64,000 nucleotides of DNA. Source: Hymenobacter citatus. Its GTDB lineage: Bacteria; Bacteroidota; Bacteroidia; Cytophagales; Hymenobacteraceae. The notes under the pieces are model-generated. The model made no database searches and was not told the DNA's origin. It was given only the letters and a program-made list of their open reading frames with translations. Each line of letters begins with the position of its first letter. The first letter of the stretch is position 1. Shown here one piece after another: positions 54,588 to 62,468 of the stretch. Location: positions 372,001 to 436,000 of the forward strand of contig NZ_JACSCY010000001.1 in the NCBI RefSeq assembly GCF_014333615.1, in the 5' to 3' direction. The position numbers and the translations under genes are program-made.

Positions 54588-56003
54588 ATGAATAAACGAC
54601 TTACGCTGAGTATGCTGCTTGGTGGCGTTTGTGCAAGCCCGGCGGTAGCCCAAACCACAAGTATCAACTACGTAACGGAAATTGTAACCTCTTACGGTGG
54701 CTACTGGCAGAGCGGGGTAGGCAGCATTAATACGGTAAAGCCCGAGAACTCGCACAATCTACTGTCGTTTACGGCCAATGGCGTGCGCTATTCTACGGGT
54801 GTCAACGATCAGCTACTGCTAGATAAGGGACTGGTGATTACGCCCGCGCGGTTTCAGGCGCTGCCCGTTATAGCCATTGGCACGCCCAACAGCAACACAA
54901 AAGTGGGACTGGGCCAACTGTACGACGGCGTAGATAATGGCCCCAGCAACCCGCCCCCCAGCAAGGATCTGGCTTCCTACCTCACCGATGGGCCAAATGG
55001 CCTGGATATCGGGACGGGCATTGCCAATCTGCCCGCTGGGGATATTGCCTTTGTGGTGCGCGACGTACAGGCCGCCGCCCTGAACGATGGCGTGCCGGAT
55101 ATTCTGGTTACGCAGATTGCCTCACCAAATTCGAGCCTATCGGACACCTACGGCTTCTACAATGCCGCAGACGTGCTCATTGGCAATACGGTGGACGTTA
55201 CGTATACTACAGGGTTTCCATCGGTAGGCGACTGGGTAGCAGACTTCTACGAAGCTTCCCAAAATCCCCGAACGCTGGCGTCGAACTTTACAAAAACGGA
55301 GCGGTCCATCCGGCTCTGGAGCGCCGACCTCAGCAAGTTTGGTATCACGAAAGACAACTACGGTGCAATAGTCAAGTTTAAGATCAAGCTATCGGGTGAT
55401 AGTGACGTGGCTTTTGTGGCATACAACAGCCGCTCGGTGACGGTGTTGCCCGTGCAGCTCACTTCCTTCAGCGGCAGCCTGGAAACCAGCGGCATAGTAC
55501 GCTTGCAGTGGCATACCGCCAGCGAGCTGAACGCTGCCGCCTTTGTGGTAGAGACGAGTGCTGATGGCCAGACCTTTGTGCCGGTAGGGCGCGTGGACGC
55601 GGCCGGCAGCAAAACCACCGGTACAACCTATTCCTACCTCCACCGCCCTACCACAACGGGCGTGGTGTACTACCGCCTGCATCAACTCGACCGCGACGGC
55701 ACCGGCGCCTACTCGCCGGTAACGGCTGTAGCCATACAGGATCGGGAAAACCGCCAGGTGCAGGTAGCGCCCAACCCCTTCCGCGAAACACTACGGCTGC
55801 AACTGCCTGCCTCAGCTACCACCGGCCACGCTTGCCTGCTAGCCACTGATGGAAGGCAGGTGTATCAACACGCTTTCACGCCCGATGAGTTGGCCGAAGG
55901 TGCCTGCGTGCTACACAACCTACCCGCCTTGCAACCAGGCTTATACCTGCTGCAAGTACTGATAAACGGGCATATAACGCAGCAGAAGCTGATAAAGCAA
56001 TAG
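54588..56003 (+). CDS. Exported protein with type IX secretion C-terminal sorting domain
   Basis: A 471-residue protein. Signal peptide (MNKRLTLSMLLGGVCASPAV, ending AQ), then an all-beta region of about 270 residues that I cannot name (VTEIVTSYGGYWQSGVGSIN), then a fibronectin-like stretch (VLPVQLTSFSGSLETSGIVR, LQWHTASELNAAAFVVETSA) and a Por-type sorting domain (about 395-471, VAPNPFRETLRLQLP, ending GLYLLQVLINGHITQQKLIK). The last part predicts export by the type IX system to the cell surface or medium. Its task is unknown; adhesion is possible. Confidence 0.88.
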   Translation: MNKRLTLSMLLGGVCASPAVAQTTSINYVTEIVTSYGGYWQSGVGSINTVKPENSHNLLSFTANGVRYSTGVNDQLLLDKGLVITPARFQALPVIAIGTPNSNTKVGLGQLYDGVDNGPSNPPPSKDLASYLTDGPNGLDIGTGIANLPAGDIAFVVRDVQAAALNDGVPDILVTQIASPNSSLSDTYGFYNAADVLIGNTVDVTYTTGFPSVGDWVADFYEASQNPRTLASNFTKTERSIRLWSADLSKFGITKDNYGAIVKFKIKLSGDSDVAFVAYNSRSVTVLPVQLTSFSGSLETSGIVRLQWHTASELNAAAFVVETSADGQTFVPVGRVDAAGSKTTGTTYSYLHRPTTTGVVYYRLHQLDRDGTGAYSPVTAVAIQDRENRQVQVAPNPFRETLRLQLPASATTGHACLLATDGRQVYQHAFTPDELAEGACVLHNLPALQPGLYLLQVLINGHITQQKLIKQ

Positions 56004-56061
56004 TAAAGTAAAGCGGCCTGTAGCCCCCACCCAAACCATATAGCAGCGGTTTCGGCGGGGG

Positions 56062-57195
56062 CTACTCGTTTTCGTCCGTTGACTGGTGGTCACCTAGCGC
56101 ATCCTTAATATAGAGCTCCTGAATCAAGGTCATGAACGTGACCAGGGCAGGCATGGCAATGATGGTACCCGGCAGGCCGCCCAACACACCACCCAGCAAC
56201 GCCCCCAGCAGCACCAGCACCGGCGGCACCGCTACGGTGCGCTGCTGCACCAGGGGTACCACCACATAGCTTTCTACCTGCTGCACACCCAGGTACACCA
56301 GGCCCACATACAGCATCATTTCGGGGCCTTGCAGCACCGCCAGTAGCACTCCCGGTACGGCTGCCGCAATAGGCCCCACAAAGGGTACAAAGTCCAAGAT
56401 AAACGTCAGTACTCCCAGCACCAGCGCTAGCGGAATGCCCAGTAGCATCAGGCCCGCCCAGGTAAGAATACCCACGGCCAGCATCGCAATAAATTGCCCC
56501 AGTAGCCACCCTTCCAGTTGTTTCACCACGCAGCTCACTACCTCGCGCGCCCGTTTCCGGCGGGCTATAGGAAACAAACGCGTGAAGCCATTGACGTATA
56601 GATCAGGGTTGAGGGCGAGAAAGAAGCCTGCAATCAGCAGCACCACGGTGTTGGCCACAATACCCAGGAAGCTGCCTACGTAGCCCGTCATGCGGCTTAG
56701 GTTAGGGGCTGAGGCATCGGAGCGAATCTTATCGATGAGGTAGTGGCCCCATTGTGTTTGCTCCAGTTGCTCCTCAATTTTGTTGACGGCCGCCGGCAGG
56801 TTAGACGATAGAGTACTAGCCTGTTCCGATATACGCGGCGCCGCCAGTAGCACAAACCCGGTAATAAGCCCAATTAGGAGCAACAAGGCCAGCGTAACCG
56901 CCAGCTTTTGCGGCATTTTACTGGAAATCCGGCAAAATATTCGACCTACTGCCCGTAGCAACACAGCAAATAGCACTGCGCCAAAGCCCAACAGCAAAAT
57001 AGACATGCTGGCCCACAGAAACCACAACAGGAGCCCTACGCACAGTAGCGTCCCTACCACAAGTAGCACCCGCGTCATGAAGCCATCGGACTGCTGCTTT
57101 GGATCAAACGGGCCCTTGGAAGTGTCAGAAGGAGTAGAAGGTGCGTGCGGTGCTGGTGACGCCGCCTGAAACGTATTGCGGATAAAATCGAGCAT
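56062..57195 (-). CDS. AI-2E family transporter (PF01594-type permease)
   Basis: An inner-membrane protein of about 377 residues with eight predicted helices. The N-terminal 40 residues are a polar Pro/Ser-rich tail. Family blocks include LLGFGAVLFAVLLRAVGRIF, WAGLMLLGIPLALVLGVLTF, LDFVPFVGPIAAAVPGVLLA, QVESYVVVPLVQQRTVAVPP and LGALLGGVLGGLPGTIIAMP. Some members export signal molecules or act as Na+/H+ antiporters, so the name does not settle the substrate. The frame opens 23 codons earlier, but MLDFIRNTFQ is the more likely start. Confidence 0.92.
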   Translation of the reverse strand: MLDFIRNTFQAASPAPHAPSTPSDTSKGPFDPKQQSDGFMTRVLLVVGTLLCVGLLLWFLWASMSILLLGFGAVLFAVLLRAVGRIFCRISSKMPQKLAVTLALLLLIGLITGFVLLAAPRISEQASTLSSNLPAAVNKIEEQLEQTQWGHYLIDKIRSDASAPNLSRMTGYVGSFLGIVANTVVLLIAGFFLALNPDLYVNGFTRLFPIARRKRAREVVSCVVKQLEGWLLGQFIAMLAVGILTWAGLMLLGIPLALVLGVLTFILDFVPFVGPIAAAVPGVLLAVLQGPEMMLYVGLVYLGVQQVESYVVVPLVQQRTVAVPPVLVLLGALLGGVLGGLPGTIIAMPALVTFMTLIQELYIKDALGDHQSTDENE

Positions 57196-57286
57196 GTTGG
57201 AAGCTAGTGAGTACAGTACTGTTACTGGCTCAGCCAGGTAAAGTTGACCAGCTCCCTCTTGCATCGCCTACCGCGAAGCAATAGCG

Positions 57287-58195
57287 TTAGAAGTCTGCTG
57301 CTATCAATTCCCGGTCCAGCGCACCACCTGTCATGCCGCCCTGGGCGCTGGCAACGGATATCTGCCGCATCGGCGTGGTAAGGTCGCCTGCCGCAAATAC
57401 GCCGGGCACCGTAGTAGCGCCCATCTCGTTGGTGCGCAGGTGCCCGTTCTCCGTGAGTTCGCAACCAAGTTGTACATGAAAGTCAAGCGGTAGGGAAAAA
57501 GGTACGTGGGCAAACAAGGCCGTAAGCGGTACCTGCTCGCCCGTGGTCAGGTGAAGGTAGCGCAGCTGACCCGCCTCGTGCTCCAGCGCCGCCAAGGGTG
57601 ATTCGATAATGCGGACAGCATGGGCCTGCAACTGCTGGGTCTGCTCTGCGGTGAAGGTAGAAGGCCCATTCGTGAACACGCGTAGATCAGCGGACCAATG
57701 CTGAATCATGCGGGCAAAATGAAAGCCCATGTCGCCATTGCCGAGCACGCCCAGCGGCTGGCTGTGCACTTCGTAACCGTGGCAGTAGGGGCAGTGCAGC
57801 ACCGAGATGCCCCAGCAGTCAGCAAAGCCCGGCAGTGCGGGCATTTCATCGCGGATGCCCGTGGCAAGTAGTAGCTTACGTCCCCGGAAAGTCTGCCCAT
57901 CCTCGGTGCTCAGGCTGAAATAGGGGCCATCAGGGGTAATGTGCGTGACGGTGGCCGTGCGGAGCTGTACGGTGGTGTAGGGTAGGAGTTGCTCGCGGGC
58001 AATGGCAAGCAGCTGCTGCGGGGTAGCCCCGTCGCGGGTGAAAAAGCTGTGGGAGTGGGGCGTTTGCCGATTGGCCGGCCGGCCGGCATCCAGTACCAAC
58101 ACACGGCGGCGTGAACGGCCCAGCATCAGCGCGGCGCTAAGACCAGCTACGCTGCCACCAACAATCAGTGCATCAAAAAGCGTGTCAGAAGACAT
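57287..58195 (-). CDS. NAD(P)/FAD-dependent oxidoreductase, thioredoxin-reductase-like
   Basis: A cytosolic flavoprotein of about 302 residues. The FAD motif is DALIVGGSVAGLSAALMLGR, the NAD(P) motif is LGVLGNGDMGFHF, and the redox-active pair is in LHCPYCHGYE. The C-terminal FAD block TTVPGVFAAGDLTTPMRQIS is intact. The NADPH motif lacks the full GGGxSA pattern of thioredoxin reductase, so the electron acceptor may be another disulfide or a small molecule. ATG at 58195 is chosen over a TTG three codons earlier. Confidence 0.9.
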   Translation of the reverse strand: MSSDTLFDALIVGGSVAGLSAALMLGRSRRRVLVLDAGRPANRQTPHSHSFFTRDGATPQQLLAIAREQLLPYTTVQLRTATVTHITPDGPYFSLSTEDGQTFRGRKLLLATGIRDEMPALPGFADCWGISVLHCPYCHGYEVHSQPLGVLGNGDMGFHFARMIQHWSADLRVFTNGPSTFTAEQTQQLQAHAVRIIESPLAALEHEAGQLRYLHLTTGEQVPLTALFAHVPFSLPLDFHVQLGCELTENGHLRTNEMGATTVPGVFAAGDLTTPMRQISVASAQGGMTGGALDRELIAADF

Positions 58196-58311
58196 AACGA
58201 ACAATAAGAGGGGAATGAATATCTATACAACAAATATATGCAACATTGTTTCATGAATAGAAAAAGAAATGCGTTACCGCAAAGCTCCGCCAGCGCGAGC
58301 CGATAGTTTTG

Positions 58312-59880
58312 CTACTGCTGCAAGTAGGCGCCCAACTGCGAAATAGAGGCAATGCCTAAGTTGGTGGCCTGCTTGCGCCGCATGAGTAGGGCATAGGCGT
58401 TGTTGAAGCCCAGCGGCGCCAGCCACTCCAAGTTGTAGCGCCGCCGGAAACCTTGCTGCACGTAGTCGTACACAGCCTGGGGGTTGCCACCGAGCGAGTC
58501 TAGCACAGCGGCGGAGGGTTGCAGCAGTACCAGCAGGCCTGTGCCGGTATATTCGGGGTACAGGTCAATTTCGCCACGCCGCAAGGCTTCAAAACAAATG
58601 CTGGTACCACCCAAACCAGTTTTGGAAGCTACATTCAAATCGGTGTTGGCGCGAATGAGGGCTGCGTATAGCTCAACCAGAATGTACTGCTCAGCAAAAA
58701 TCTTGGAGCCAAGCGTAATGGTAGGCGCGGTGGCGGGGGTAGGGCGAGGTGCCGCCCATAGGCCACGCTGCCGCAGGAAGGCTTCGGCCACCGCGCGGGG
58801 TTCTTTGTGCAGGAAATCAACCTGATAGTTCAGGTCGGTCATCACCGAATCGTTGATCTGGCCGGTGAGTTTGGCCAATACTGGGCTTAGCTCGGGGTGG
58901 GCCGTCAGCACCTGCGGGCGCACTACGGGCGCGGCGTAGTAAGGCGGAAAGGCCTGCTTGTCATCGTGGAGCACGCGCAGATCGTAGGCTTTGATGCGGC
59001 CGTCGGTGGAGTAGCCATCGATGAGGTCGACTTCGCCGGTGCGGGCGGCTTCGTACACCAGGGCCGGGGCCAGAATGACGTTGCTGGGGTGCAAATCATA
59101 AGTCGTGGCCAGGCCCGGCAGCCCATCGGCCCTCCCTACAAACTCGGGGCTGAAACCCGCCCGCAGCCGGGCGCTGGCGCGGGGTAGCAGGTAGAGGCCG
59201 CCCAGCAGCGGCAGCGCCACGAGCAGCGCCGTGCCTACCCGCGTGAGCTGGCGGGCACTGAGGCGCTGCACGCCCGCTAGTGCCACATCGAAGGCCACCG
59301 CCAGCCCAGCCGCCGGAATGGCGCCGGCCAGGATCATGACGGGATTATTAAGCGCGATACCACCGAAAATGAACTCGCCCAGGCCGCCGGCTGCTACGTA
59401 GGCCGCCAGCGTGGCCACGCCCACATTTATCACCGTGGCCGTGCGGATGCCCGCAAATAGTACTGGCAGGGCCAGCGGTAGCTCCACGCGCCGCAGAATC
59501 TGCCAGTTGGTGAGGCCCAGGCCGCGGGCGGCCTCCACCACGCCAGTATCTACGCCGCGCACACCCTCCACGGTGTTGCGCACAATGGGCAGCAAGGAGT
59601 ACAGAAATAGCGCGAAAATGGCCGGCTTGTAGCCAATGCCCATCAGCGGAATCAGAAAGCCCAGCAGCGCAATGCTCGGAATGGTCTGCAAGACACCCGC
59701 AAAACCCAGCACCGGCCCCGCCCACCGCGGCCGCCGCGCCACCGCCAGCCCCACGGGCACTCCTACCAGCACGCCCAGCAGCAAAGCCGCCGCCGTGAGA
59801 CCAATGTGCTGAATGGTCTGCTGGCCAAGTTTGGCGGCTTGCTCGTGCCAGAAAGAGAAAAGGTCGGAGAGAGTTTGCAC
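58312..59880 (-). CDS. Quaternary-amine ABC permease fused to a circularly permuted substrate-binding domain
   Basis: A 522-residue inner-membrane protein of the OpuB/OpuC/ProW type. Residues 1-230 are the permease (IPSIALLGFLIPLMGIGY, EAARGLGLTNWQIL, GVATLAAYVAAGGLGEFIFG). The binding domain is in reversed order. Residues 238-375 match the second half of the usual OpuAC/OpuCC-type protein (RADGLPGLATTYDL, GYSTDGRIKAYDLRVLHDDK, FPPYYAAPVV, LNYQVD). A proline-rich linker (376-386) follows, and residues 387-522 match the first half (ITLGSKIFAEQYIL, GEIDLYPEYTGTGLL, GFNNAYALLM). Translation starts at GTG. The ATP-binding subunit gene lies two genes upstream. Choline, glycine betaine or a related solute is expected, not proven. 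Confidence 0.88.
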   Translation of the reverse strand: MQTLSDLFSFWHEQAAKLGQQTIQHIGLTAAALLLGVLVGVPVGLAVARRPRWAGPVLGFAGVLQTIPSIALLGFLIPLMGIGYKPAIFALFLYSLLPIVRNTVEGVRGVDTGVVEAARGLGLTNWQILRRVELPLALPVLFAGIRTATVINVGVATLAAYVAAGGLGEFIFGGIALNNPVMILAGAIPAAGLAVAFDVALAGVQRLSARQLTRVGTALLVALPLLGGLYLLPRASARLRAGFSPEFVGRADGLPGLATTYDLHPSNVILAPALVYEAARTGEVDLIDGYSTDGRIKAYDLRVLHDDKQAFPPYYAAPVVRPQVLTAHPELSPVLAKLTGQINDSVMTDLNYQVDFLHKEPRAVAEAFLRQRGLWAAPRPTPATAPTITLGSKIFAEQYILVELYAALIRANTDLNVASKTGLGGTSICFEALRRGEIDLYPEYTGTGLLVLLQPSAAVLDSLGGNPQAVYDYVQQGFRRRYNLEWLAPLGFNNAYALLMRRKQATNLGIASISQLGAYLQQ

Positions 59881-59990
59881 AGGGTCTGGTATAGATGATG
59901 GAGAAGCCGGGTAGGGTAGCGGGTAGACATACTAGTAGCCACGAAAACAGCCTCCTTCATGGTGAGCACAGCCGGCGCAGAAAAGGCTGC

Positions 59991-60443
59991 TTACGCAGCG
60001 CGTAGGTCCGTTTCGTAATAACAGTCCCAATAGCCGTTGTCGAGTCGGTAGACGTTTACGCGGTGGATAAGTCCCAGGCGTGGATGTCGGGCTTTCACCT
60101 GGCCGCGCCAGACGATGGTATGCACCGACGCATCGGGGGTAGGCTGCACGGTTTGCCCCAGCGCGTAAGCAAACGGGCGCGGCGTCAGGCCGGGGTCGAC
60201 TTCCGGCAGCGCCTCGGGAGCGGAGCGGGTAGGCCGATTTTCGGGCGCGGCGATGGGCACACCGCAGGCTTCCTCGTGCCAGGCCAGCGGCTCCCCGCAC
60301 GTGGCGCACAGCGAGGCATCCAGGTCTGACGTAGGCGCGGGCGTTAGTTCTATATCTATAGCTGCTACCTCCGCGGCGTCTGAAACCACTACGAGTGGGA
60401 CATCGGGTACGAAGGTGGAAGTGCTTTTCTTACGGGTGGCCAT
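59991..60443 (-). CDS. Hypothetical protein with a possible zinc knuckle
   Basis: A 150-residue soluble protein inserted between the ATPase and permease genes of the ABC system, same strand. It contains a possible zinc site CATCGEPLAWHEEACG (two Cys, a His and a third Cys near 46-60), a proline-rich middle (ENRPTRSAPEALPEVDPGLT) and a C-terminal domain that looks like a small beta-fold (YALGQTVQP, RVNVYRLDNGYWDCYYETDL). I recognise no family. Its place suggests a link to the transporter or simply an insertion. Confidence 0.65.
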   Translation of the reverse strand: MATRKKSTSTFVPDVPLVVVSDAAEVAAIDIELTPAPTSDLDASLCATCGEPLAWHEEACGVPIAAPENRPTRSAPEALPEVDPGLTPRPFAYALGQTVQPTPDASVHTIVWRGQVKARHPRLGLIHRVNVYRLDNGYWDCYYETDLRAA

Positions 60444-60504
60444 ACGGAAACAAGTAAGTTTTTTTAGCTAAGGTACAGCGCACTAAATATTTTAGCAACC
60501 CAAT

Positions 60505-61470
60505 TCAGGCTGTTGCCGCCGACAACGCTCGCTCAAACCCCGCCATCAGCCCCGCCAAATCTACCGCCTTATTCGTCTCGGCAATGCGTAGCTGGCTGCC
60601 TGGCGCGCCGCTGAGCAGCTCCAACGCCTCTTGCACCGAGGCGGTAGTGGGTAGGGTAGGCGCATCCAGTGTTTCCGGAAGCATTGGCAGAAACGGCAGC
60701 ACATCGGCCAGTTGCAACACGCGTAGCTGCAACGCCAGCCGCTCGGCAGCGAAAAACTGGCGCACAAAATTGTTGGCCGGACGGAACAGTAATTCCCGTG
60801 GCGTGCCCATCTGCTGAATCTGACCTTGATTGAGTAACGCAATGCAGTCGGCTAGCTCGAAAGCCTCCTGCACGTCGTGGGTTACGAGCACAATGGTTTT
60901 GCGGCGCAGTTCGTCCAGCTCCCGAAAATCCTGCCGGATGGCGGCGCGGGTAATTGGGTCGAGGGCGCCAAAGGGCTCATCCATGAGCACAATGGGCGGG
61001 TCGGCGGCCAGCGCGCGGGCAATGCCCACACGCTGCTGCTGTCCGCCCGAAAGCTGGCGCGGGTACTGGCCGGCGTATTGCGCGGGCGGCAGGTGCAGGC
61101 GCGTGAGCAGCTCTGTGGTACGCTGGGTAATCTGCTCCGGCTTGTGTTTCAATAGCTTAGGCACTACAGCCACGTTTTCGGCTACGGTGTAGTGGGGTAG
61201 GAGCCCTACCTGCTGAATCACGTAGCCCAGGCCGCGCCGTAGCTCGGCGGGATTCTGCTGCCGGATGTCGTGGCCGTTGATTTCGATGGTGCCACCGTCG
61301 GGCTCGATGAGGCGGTTGAGCATCTTCAGCAGCGTGGTTTTGCCGCAGCCGCTGGGGCCAAGCAGCACCAGCGTTTCGCCCGGCGCCAGCGCAAAGGAAA
61401 TATCCTGCACCACGGCGCGGTCCTGGTAGCGTTTGGTCAGGTTGCGGACGTGGATGGCGGGGGTAGGCAA
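60505..61470 (-). CDS. ABC transporter ATP-binding protein (OpuA/OpuC/ProV-like)
   Basis: A 321-residue cytosolic ATPase. Walker A is GPSGCGKTTLLK, the Q-loop VIQQVGLLPHYTV, the signature LSGGQQQRVGIARALA, Walker B IVLMDEPFGALDP, and the switch His in VLVTHDVQEA. This is the form that powers glycine-betaine-type importers. The C-terminal 80 residues do not form the usual pair of CBS domains; one degraded CBS-like stretch may remain (LPTTASVQEALELLSGAPGS). It starts at TTG, since no ATG precedes the domain. It belongs with the permease-binding protein fusion downstream. Confidence 0.92.
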   Translation of the reverse strand: MPTPAIHVRNLTKRYQDRAVVQDISFALAPGETLVLLGPSGCGKTTLLKMLNRLIEPDGGTIEINGHDIRQQNPAELRRGLGYVIQQVGLLPHYTVAENVAVVPKLLKHKPEQITQRTTELLTRLHLPPAQYAGQYPRQLSGGQQQRVGIARALAADPPIVLMDEPFGALDPITRAAIRQDFRELDELRRKTIVLVTHDVQEAFELADCIALLNQGQIQQMGTPRELLFRPANNFVRQFFAAERLALQLRVLQLADVLPFLPMLPETLDAPTLPTTASVQEALELLSGAPGSQLRIAETNKAVDLAGLMAGFERALSAATA

Positions 61471-61903
61471 GAGAGTATGGGCAATGGGGAGGGTAGGAAA
61501 GCTACGCTGTAGCGTGTCAAGGTAAGAGAGAAGAGGTAAAGTTTGTTTGCGGGCGACGCCACGCGCACATCAGCAAACGAAAGCAAGTTCACCCTTCAAT
61601 CCTTATCTGCAGAGGGCGTACCGTGTGAAATACGACGAATTTAACATTTTCCTTAGTATATAAACATTCTAATTTAACTTTGAATAATAGAGTAATAGTT
61701 CTAGTATACAGTCCATTTACGCCGTACCGGTTCTGCCTTGTGCTGCACCGGCATCTGCTCGATAGTTAGAGAGTTATACCCAGAGTGTAGACCAACTGCC
61801 TGCCTCCTGCTAGATAGGATAGGGTTGCGAAGTAATAGGAAAATCAGAAGCTGTTGGCCAGGGCCAGGCTGTGTATTATCTGTTAAGGAGAGGGTAGTGC
61901 TTT
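61471..61903. other. AT-rich intergenic region
   Basis: About 430 bases between the ATPase gene (leftward) and a lipoprotein gene (rightward). No gene is supported. TAACTTTG at 61675-61682 fits the -7 consensus TAnnTTTG on the plus strand, but it lies over 200 bases from the next start and lacks a clear -33 partner. Confidence 0.5.
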
Positions 61904-62365
61904 ATGAAGTTATTTGTGACGATAGTTGGTGTGCAGGTGCTCGTTATGGCGCTATGCTGCGTGGGGTGCGTGCAAGCGCAACGCCCTGGGCAAAACAAGG
62001 CGGTAGAGTCTACACTGGAAGGTGAGTGGGTCATTACTGATCAATCGGTTACTCCACTTGGCATTGCTACGCTATGCCAAGCTATCCGGCCTGGTACTAC
62101 AGTCACCTTTAGCGCTACTACCCTGGCAGTGCACGCAGAGGGTGCTGCGAAGCCCTGTGCGGTTCTGAATTACAAGGCACAAGGGCGCTTTCTTAGCTTT
62201 TCGCGGCAGGATATGGTGTGGGTCGCTACCCACGAGCTAACTGCGCAACGCTTGACCATACGCTCGCCCAACTTCTTTACGCCAACGGCTGCCGGGCAGG
62301 TAGCAGGTGCCCCTGCGCCCGCAGGGACCGGCGCAGAAATACAAGTCACGCTAACCAGAAAGTAG
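61904..62365 (+). CDS. Small exported hypothetical protein
   Basis: A 153-residue protein with a hydrophobic N-terminus (MKLFVTIVGVQVLVMALCCV) and Cys residues at 18, 19 and 22 that could be a lipoprotein site (VGC). The mature part begins EGEWVITDQSVTPLGIATLC and may form a small beta-barrel like those of lipocalin-type stress proteins (FLSFSRQDMVWVATHEL), but this is a weak guess. The C-terminal part is rich in Ala, Gly and Pro. It lies 103 bases before the metalloprotease gene, same strand. Confidence 0.7.
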   Translation: MKLFVTIVGVQVLVMALCCVGCVQAQRPGQNKAVESTLEGEWVITDQSVTPLGIATLCQAIRPGTTVTFSATTLAVHAEGAAKPCAVLNYKAQGRFLSFSRQDMVWVATHELTAQRLTIRSPNFFTPTAAGQVAGAPAPAGTGAEIQVTLTRK

Positions 62366-62468
62366 ACGCCGCGCTGCGCCGACGAACTGGCGCAGTATGC
62401 GGTGCCGCCACCTATTCTCAGGTACAACAAGCAACACGATCCATCCTTTCCACTTCATTCCACATCCT

